From Ctenosaura bakeri (taxonomy: Eukaryota > Chordata > Lepidosauria > Squamata > Iguanidae), in the NCBI GenBank assembly GCA_948474755.1, contig CAOLHI010000965.1, positions 1-64,000 of the forward strand: DNA of 64,000 nucleotides, written 5' to 3'. This document shows, piece after piece, positions 57,281 through 64,000 of this stretch. Made by a program: the position numbers and the translations under genes. Below the pieces are notes generated by a model. It did not search any database. It was not told where the DNA came from and worked only from the letters and a program-made list of their open reading frames with translations. Each line of letters begins with the position of its first letter. Position 1 is the stretch's first letter.

Positions 57281-57960
57281 TGTGCCGAAGAATGGCGTGG
57301 GAATGGAGAGGAAACAGAGGTTCTACAGAAAAGCATTTATTTCAAGGCATGCAAATAAACATGACAATACTACACATGAGAGGCTCCCCCCTCCCAGGTA
57401 TGCTTAAGTTATAAAAACAGATATATTCTTTAGATCAGACAACCTCCAAAATAATAAAAGCCCTAACGCGACTAACTACCTAATGTTCTAGCTACTCACA
57501 TTCGGGTTCACAGGCTTAGATGGTCTAAGAGAAGAGTGAGGCCAGGAGGCGAGGCCTAGGCCCGCAGCCTACGATTGGCACAGATCTCATCTCTAGGAGG
57601 TTCCTTTGTTGTCTCTCTGCCACATGGCCTCTAAAGGATTTTTATAACTTCTCCTTCAAAGCATCTCGAACCATCTCAAAGATGCTCACCTCTTTTCCTT
57701 AGATTGGACAGTTCTCCCCCATGACCTGTGAGGCTGACCCACAATAAAAATGTAACCTAACCCCAAGATCTCATTAACCCTTGATTTACCTGAAGAGGGA
57801 AGTATCCCCCTTCAGCCAAGTCTAGATAATGGGAAGCCCCATTATCACAGGTGTGCTAATATGTTGGACATCCACTAATTCACATTCACTAGCAGGCATG
57901 TGTTTCCAGATAACAAAATATTGTATTCAACCCTTGTATCGTCATGAATCCAAAAATCTC
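57281..57960 (-). mobile_element. Possible LTR of an unidentified retroelement
   Basis: The minus strand has a TATAAAAATCC element near 57645 and AATAAATGC near 57338, spaced like an LTR promoter and polyadenylation signal. The low edge may be TGTGCCGAAG at 57281. No clear partner or duplication. It may belong with the Gypsy scrap at 59090. Confidence 0.3.
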
Positions 57961-58915
57961 TGAAATTTTAAGATGCTAGTCCTGTACCACCATGACTGGT
58001 GGAGGTGGGGTTTGTTTGAGTGTGGTGCCACTCATCTGGCACAGCTGGTTTGAGAACTCTGAAAACAGAGCCCAAGACAGAGCACCCTGTAGACAGGTTG
58101 AATTTGTCTATAAGGTCTGGGCAACTCTAGTTCAGCAGTCGCATCACTTGTACAATGCAGAATGGCCCTGTATATTTAGGGTCTACCTTTCAGAAGGCTA
58201 GGGGCCTTCTATTCCCCAGAAAAATACTGGAGCAGCCATGGAAGATCTGGTCAGTTGAATGAAATCTTGCTGCAAGTTTTTATCAATAAATTATCTTAGC
58301 ACTTCCATTTCTTTGGGAGACATAAACTACAACTTGGTTTTAGGCAAATGAGCCCCTACCTCCAGTGTGATTGCACAGTCAATGTCTCAGTGGGGAGAGA
58401 GCGTGTCACAGTTTTTTTCTGATCTCACCTCTACAAGTCTGCATGTTCCATGGAAACAGTCCCATAGGGACAGACACTCTGACAGTCAAGTCCATCATTT
58501 CCCTCAGCTGCTAAGTGACAGTGTCTGTCCGTTGCCTCTTGGGGCCCTGTCTCAAGCTGTTCAGGAGGCAGTTTGCATATGTGTGTCCTCGGCACCCTCT
58601 AGGTAAACATATAGTTCTAGCCTTCCATTTGAGGATCATGGAAATGGAGTCAGTTCACTCCCAGTACCACTGGGTAATTAGCTGTGGGGTTCAACACATA
58701 GGTTCCCAATGTTCCTCCATGCCCAAGTAAACTGGAGAGGTCGGATGTTTCACCAACAGTCCTTTCATTTCACTACCATTCATTTACCCAAAGTTAACAG
58801 GGTCTAATTCCTTGTAAAGTCTAATTCCTCTGACTGCAACCCCATGTGCAACCATAACTGTAGGGTTCATTTAAACAACTGGTACACTTGAGTCCAGAAT
58901 GGAAATTAGATGTAT
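57961..58915. other. Unassigned sequence
   Basis: Short open frames (57992-58201, 58367-58730) have no motif I recognise. Context between an LTR-like block and a Gypsy scrap makes a decayed gag possible, but nothing seen proves it. Confidence 0.35.
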
Positions 58916-59035
58916 TACATGACACCAAGCATCAAAGCATGGCATTACATGGCATAGCATTACATGGCATTAAACTTCAAAGTACTACCTGGCATTAAAA
59001 TGCATGGCAGGGGGAGTAAAGCCAACCTGACTGTA
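58916..59035. repeat. ATGGCATTACATGGC-rich direct repeat, copy B
   Basis: Internally repetitive (catggcattacatggcatag) and partly matching 56840-56980 about 2.1 kb upstream in the same orientation. Confidence 0.6.
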
Positions 59036-59089
59036 GTTCTTTAGCTTATGTTTAGTTTAAGATTACTAACATAACTTGTACTAATGTAC

Positions 59090-59325
59090 AAGTTTTCATG
59101 CAATCAATCAATGAAGTGTCTCATGAATATTTGTACAAAGGGGTTCTGGTGTATTTGGATGATGCATTGATTTATAGCAAAATATATGAAAAGCGTGTCA
59201 TTTTGGTAAGGAAAGTGCTGAACAAAACTGTTAGACCCTCATTTTTATGTTAAACTGTCAAAACATCAAAGCAGAAGGAATAGAGTGGAGTGATGGGAAA
59301 AAGCTGCAACCATGAAGGAAATTAG
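59090..59325 (+). pseudogene. Gypsy-type reverse transcriptase scrap with YLDD
   Basis: Translation gives MQSINEVSHEYLYKGVLVYL running into DDALIYSKIYEKRVILVRKV, the Gypsy catalytic block (FMN..L......VLVYLDDILIYS...EH...V..VL). KLSKHQS-like sequence follows after a frameshift near 59250. About 75 residues only. The YLDD pair is intact, unlike the larger Gypsy copy at 39596-40432, so it is a different element. Confidence 0.75.
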
Positions 59326-59574
59326 AAATATCTGGGACCTCTAGTCTAAAAAAATTGCATTTCCTAAGGTCTGAGAAAGCTTCCACAGCTGCGCTGATCA
59401 GAATAGGGTAGGGGGAACACTTCATCTTAGGATTCTTTCTCTTTAAACTGGATTTGGTCTAGACAACCCTTCAAACAGAGGACTACCTTCTGTAAAGTAG
59501 GACACATGGTGGATGTTCAGCATAAGAGAGTGAAAGGGATTAATGGTAATGAGCAAATAAAAAAAATACACAAA

Positions 59575-60885
59575 GTCTTAAAACCAAAACTTAAATGTAG
59601 AAAAATAATTCAGGCCATAAGTTCCTGGGCCATACCACTTATTCTATAAAGCACTGAAATTGCTGATTGGATTCAAGCAGAACTATATGACCTAGAGAGA
59701 CCTACATGACCTGGAGATTATAACAGCAACCCACAATTTAAATCCTAAAAGTGATATTGACTATATTTACCATGTAATGTTGGTGGCCAAGGGTTAATAC
59801 AAGTGAAGGACATTGTTGAATAAAAGATCCTTGAGCAAAGAAAACAAAGAAAAAGATGTTGATTGATGTATATAGAAAGAATACATTGAACACTGAAGAA
59901 ACAAAAAGTATGAATAGAAAGAAAATAATTTTAAAAAATGCCTGAAGCATTGCAAAACTAATTACTACATTAAAAACAGAGAAAGAAAAGCTGAGAAGGG
60001 GAACATTTGGAAATGGATAAAGAATGAAACACTGAAAAATGAAGCTGAAGAGCTTATATTTGCATCTCAAGAATAGACATTTAAAGAAAGTAGCATCAAG
60101 GCCAAAGCTGAAATAGTAACTACTGTCCATGTAAAAGTAAGAGGAAACTGCTGACCACCATATGAGTTCATGCAATTGGATCATGCAGAGTGAATATAAG
60201 AAATGTTATGATAAAAGTGGCTTCAATAAGAAACCATGCAAAAAATATGATTTATCATCTGCAAAAAACTGCTGGAAACATAAGCCTGAGAGAGGCCCTT
60301 CTCGCATGGCATTTGCCATGTGAAAGAGGGCCTGGAGTGTCACGGAATTGCGAGGAGTGATCTGCACGACGCACTCACAATCACACGACACTCCAGGGAC
60401 CGGCAGGGGCCGATCACGCACCTTTTCATTTTCGGCTTGAAGCTGAAAATGGTGCGCAATCGCGCATTGCTCCCAGGCCCCGCACGCACTTACCTAGCGT
60501 GCGGAGCCTCTGGAGCCGGGCCGGTTGTGCTTCCTGCCCCAGTGGAAGGAAGAGGCAGGGCTCTTGCACAAGCAGGCAGCTCATGCAGAGCTGAAGCAGC
60601 AGGGAAGGGAGAGCCTTTCAGCAGAGGCTGCTCGCGCAACCTCCGCACCCCAGCACCGGAACAAGGTAAGGTGTGGAAAGGGCCAAAGTTATTGAAAATG
60701 CTGACTAAAAGTCCTATGAGATTTTAAGATTCAAACTGACAAAGACTTAGAACATAATGTGCCACACATAATTGTGGTTGAGGAAAAGAAAGTTTGGATT
60801 ATAGATGTGCCAATCCTGGTGGAAAGGATAATTAGAAACAAAGAGAGGGAAAAGATAATAAAATATTTACTGACTTAATTGCATT
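59575..60885 (+). pseudogene. C-terminus of a LINE with a restriction-like endonuclease (R2/R4-like)
   Basis: Across several frame changes the plus strand gives IQAISSWAIPLIL, IADWIQAELYDLER, NPKSDIDYIY and NVGGQGLIQVKDIVE (59600-59815), then WKWIKNETLKNEAEELIFAS (60008-60070), YDLSSAKNCWKHKPE (about 60247-60290) and, after the insert at 60294-60684, FKIQTDKDLEHNVPHIIVVE and KKVWIIDVPI (about 60730-60820), NKEREKIIKY. The P-H/D-I..V-D pattern with following K/E resembles the PD-(D/E)XK fold at the end of R2/R4-type LINE proteins. Clade naming is from memory and tentative. Ends at the junction with L1-F near 60888. Confidence 0.6.
60294..60684. mobile_element. GC-rich MITE-like insert
   Basis: Begins GGCCCTTCTCGC and ends GTGTGGAAAGGGCC, imperfect inverted repeats. 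Composition is far more GC- and CpG-rich than the surroundings. It interrupts the LINE protein between KHKPE and the next conserved block, which independently supports its edges. No open frame with known motifs; the frame at 60320-60727 is a by-product of GC content. No target duplication was found. Confidence 0.65.
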
Positions 60886-61175
60886 GAGTTGGAATAGAAC
60901 ATTCTTTTAGTATTTTTCCATCTCTGATTTTTAAAATGACTTTCTTCTCTCTCTACTTTCTCAACTTGTAAGCCTATCATTTTTCCAGGTTTATTTGCCA
61001 ACTCGCAATATTTTTGTTTGGTGTATTTCATTTCCCCCCTATGTCATAGACCACATTCATTGAGACTTCTTTTTGTAATATCTTTATATCTTTCAAAAGA
61101 GCAGTGTCTGGTGGATTTCCTTTAAATTCTTTTTCTTAATCTCATCCAAAAATAATCTTTTTTTTTTTTGTTATG

Positions 61176-61178
61176 TTT

Positions 61179-61230
<52 letters not shown>
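61176..61230. repeat. (TTTC)n microsatellite in L1-F ORF2
   Basis: About 13 TTTC units interrupt the ORF2 linker after the block ending EKYRTKK. It probably expanded from an A/G-rich codon stretch after the L1 died. Confidence 0.95.
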
Positions 61231-61231
<1 letters not shown>

Positions 61232-62525
61232 TTTGTTCTATATTTTTCTGGGTAAAAAAATGCCTCACATAATGGCTTCCTTGCATTCCAAACAACTGAG
61301 AGATCCACACCCTTATTCAAATTGTCCTCAAAAAAGTTTTTAAATATTATCTTTGTCTTTCGCACCACATCTTCATCTTTAAGCATTTAATTTCCAATTA
61401 AATAGAGTATTTCTTTGTTTTAATTATCAAGGTAACTGGTTTATGATCTGATAGTGTCCTTGGATAAATATCCATTTCTTTGATCTGGCTAGACAAAGAT
61501 ATCAATGTGAAAAACATGTCTATAAAAGAAAAAGATTTGTGTCTTCCTGAGTAAAAAGTATAATCGTTAGTGTTTCCATGTAGCAGTCTCCATGTATCAA
61601 CTAACTCCAAATTGTCCAATAAGTTGAAAAAAAGTTTTTGGTACTTTTCCTTCTTTCTGTTTTTTTTTTTCTTTTTTCTTTCCCTATCTAATTTAGGATC
61701 AAGGACCCCATTCTATTCCAGTTCCCCACACCGGAACTCCAAAATTTTGTTTAAGTTTCTCAAAGAAGATAGCTGTATTCGCAGAAAGTGCATAAACACT
61801 TGTAATTGAACTCTTTTTCTGTATATTTGAATGTCTCCTATAACAAAGCAATCATTTGGATCCTTACATAATTTTGTGTGTTAAAATTAGGTTTCTGTAT
61901 AACACAATTCCTCCATTTGTTTTATCCATTGCTGTATCAAATTCTTCTCTCAATTTAGAATTCTTCAAATATTTATTATCTTTCTTCTTAAAATGTGTTT
62001 CTTGCAAACAGATAATGTTCATCTTTTGTTTTTCCTAATAATAAAAGATTTCCCTCCTTTTGGGTATGGAATTCATTCCTTGAACATTCCAAGAAAATAA
62101 TTTTAATTTAGGAGCCATTTTCAGGCTGAATCAGTCAAGCTCACATCCAATTTTGCCCGGGCCAAATCTTCTTCTCATCTCCAGTACTCTCGTCCGTAGA
62201 ACTGAGTTGTATCACTTTGCCATCCTTTTCATCTTGTGTTTCTCCTTGGTCCAGGGCTTTCTTTTCCCAGTATTTAATTAATCTAAGCAAAAATTCTTTA
62301 GCCTTTTCCTCAGTTTTCAAAACTCTCTTCTATGATAAAATTTCCCCAGTGAAATGGAATTCCATGTTGCTTTAACTTACTTGTTAGAAAATCTATAATC
62401 TCAACATTTCCTCAAGATATGTACTGGAACATCTTTAAAGATAATCACCTGTTTCCCTATTATTTGCATTAAATAATGTTGTAGGGCTCACAAAATAAAG
62501 AAGAACATCTCTTGGTAGACCTCAT

Positions 62526-62556
<31 letters not shown>

Positions 62557-62557
62557 T
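62526..62557. repeat. (CT)n microsatellite in L1-F ORF1
   Basis: A near-perfect CT run with one TTT interruption, read as alternating Arg/Glu on the minus strand in the dead ORF1. Confidence 0.9.
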
Positions 62558-63015
62558 AGAATAAAAATGATAGATCCTATCAATTCCCCATGAAGACTCT
62601 CTTCTTGGAATTGCTAAGAAATTGACCACTGATTCAATCAGTCTTGCTTAGATATATCCAGCTTCCTTCTCTGAAGTTCCTTGTATTCCTATACATCTCT
62701 CCTTTCATTAAAATCCCAAAGAGTTACAGATTCTACATGCTGTCCTTGTCCTGATAGCAATTTCTCATTCTTTTCCCCCAATTGTTGAATTTTATTTTGT
62801 AATGTCACCAACTTCTCATTCAATTGCTTCATGTCATTACTAAGTTATAATAGCATTTTAAATTTCTTCATTTGGGTCATACTGGCATTCCTATATCCTC
62901 TAATTTTTAAAAATTTTATTCAAAATCTGATTAGTATCACCTTCCCTAGGAGGATCCACATAAGCTCTTCTTTCCTGCAGATTTGGAGCTGCACTTTTCC
63001 TAGTGGACATCATTC

Positions 63016-63799
63016 TGAAAACTGACAAATTTAAAAATCCTCTTTATTCATGTCAAGGTGTTGTACTCACTTTCCACCACCGGGTGTCAGTATCATGCAG
63101 CTGAAACTTGGTAGTTCACATCCTTATACTCTTACGCTTATCTTTTCCAAAAAGTAAACAAACAATCTCTTTCTCATGTTCTTTCTTTAAGCTTCTCATT
63201 TCTTCAATAATTTAATTAAAAAAGAAAAATAAGGTACTCCTTTTACTTTCAGTTTTGCAATTAAAGTCAACAATTAAGTCTACAATTTAAGTCAATTTAA
63301 GTCAATTAGGAGTACACGGTTCTGAAATGGAGAAAAAAATTAATGTTTTAACTTTTAAAAAGCCAACTCATGATCTCCCAGCAGGTGAATTGAATATAGA
63401 AGTTAGAAGTTAGGTTAATCCTTCTCTTGAAATGCTTCTTAGTTCATTGTAAATGAGATAGAACTTTTAGAAAGCTAACTGTGTAAGGCTTTAAAGCAGC
63501 AGTAAAATGTAGTGGGATCTGTTGTTTTGGTTGTTCTGCACCTGGTCTTCCCACACTCCCAGAGACCACAGAAGTGTTGCCTAGATGACTAGATCAATTC
63601 TCACTGAAGTCACTGGCCAGCCTCTGAATTATTAGACAAATATTTTCACCAGTTTTGAACCAAACAGCTCCTGCCACACCTTGCACTCTGTCCCTAGCTG
63701 GAGAGCAGAGGGATAGGGTGCCAATTCACCATCTTTCAGCCTGGAAATCCTAAGGCAAGTGAATTTTTATGCAATATCTACCAATATTCTATTAACAGA
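63016..63799. other. Unassigned; probable L1-F 5' UTR in part
   Basis: Directly upstream (minus strand) of the L1-F ORF1 start. No frames or motifs; the element's 5' end was not located. Confidence 0.4.
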
Positions 63800-64000
63800 G
63801 GCCCTTTCCCTATCTTATATCATCGTCCTCCAGTGGTCATCCTGGCAGTGGCTCTGCCAAGAAGGGAGCATGATAGGAACACTCCATTCCACACGAGTTG
63901 GCTCCCTACTGAAGGAAGCATGACAGACACACCTCTTCCTTCTGCAATGCAGCTGGGCACTTTCCCGGGCTGCACTGGGGCAGGAAGTGCCTCCATTGCA
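63800..64000. mobile_element. Possible MITE, left end only
   Basis: Begins GGCCCTTTCCCTATC, like the ends of the inserts at 60294-60684 and about 33128, and turns GC-rich. It runs off the window, so the other terminus cannot be checked. Confidence 0.35.

Larger units (their letters stand above)
60888..63015 (-). mobile_element. Decayed L1 LINE (L1-F): ORF1 and start of ORF2
   Basis: ORF1 starts at MMSTRKSAAPNLQERRAYVD (63015-62955) and is badly broken by stops, including a (CT)n tract at 62526-62557. ORF2 starts MAPKLKLFSWNVQGMNSIPK near 62115, with IICLQETHFKKKD and the endonuclease end VDTWRLLHGNTNDYTFYSGR and DHKPVTLI (61619-61398). The linker follows to about 60890 (KQKY, RVGK-like words). 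Reverse transcriptase and the 3' end are missing. Different from L1-A and L1-C in sequence. Confidence 0.82.

Noticed and set aside
60320..60727. 135-codon frame in GC-rich DNA as an exon or CpG-island gene
   Set aside because: It lies within a MITE-like insert that interrupts a LINE protein, and it has no recognised domain.
1..64000. CRISPR arrays, operons or bacterial defence systems
   Set aside because: No regularly spaced direct repeats or prokaryotic gene structure; the content is vertebrate retroelements throughout.

Overview
The window looks like gene-poor, transposon-saturated DNA from a squamate reptile, most likely a lizard. The evidence is the mix of elements: several L1 LINEs with vertebrate ORF1/ORF2 organisation, CR1 copies ending in the ATTCTATGATTCTATGAT-type tail, a tRNA-like SINE ending in aaggcacacaacaacaa, a chromodomain Gypsy (Metaviridae) element, a LINE with a restriction-like endonuclease tail, and gamma-like endogenous retroviruses. 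I found no host protein-coding gene, tRNA, rRNA or CRISPR array. The long open frames are decayed retroelement genes or their antisense shadows.

Layout. 1-1490: plus-strand L1 fragment (L1-B). 1491 to about 12000: a minus-strand L1 (L1-A) with 5' UTR, ORF1 and ORF2. It is split by three TGTTAC..GTAACA LTRs, one of which holds a second, unrelated LTR, and by a CR1 in its 5' UTR. 12027-27908: plus-strand provirus ERV1. Its 5' LTR holds a truncated L1 and its 3' LTR holds a complete 5.9-kb L1 (L1-C). 27909-30737: mostly unassigned, with an L2-like LINE remnant. 30738-34702: two more LTRs of the same family (one split by CR1) and two MITE-like elements. 34703-38089: mostly unassigned, with two SINE traces. 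38090-38957: CR1. 38958-42329 and 52535-52963: one Gypsy element split by the minus-strand provirus ERV2 (42330-52534). 52964-56240: a decayed minus-strand LINE split by another LTR. 56240-64000: LTR-like sequence, a Gypsy reverse transcriptase scrap, a LINE C-terminus with a restriction-like endonuclease interrupted by a GC-rich MITE-like insert, a decayed minus-strand L1, and the start of another MITE-like element.

The dominant theme is one LTR family present ten times in 64 kb (six isolated LTRs plus two provirus pairs). Where target duplications survive they are 4 bp. ERV1 and ERV2 share an unusual Gag region with a long coiled coil and no visible CCHC zinc knuckle. Their Pol is gammaretrovirus-like, with a YVDD reverse transcriptase, an HHCC/DDE integrase and an SH3-like integrase tail. 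Neither has a recognisable env. Both are heavily broken. ERV1 lacks a matching target duplication and ERV2 carries two LTRs of different subfamilies, so both proviruses look recombined. All coordinates and translations were read by eye, and no alignment or database search was run.
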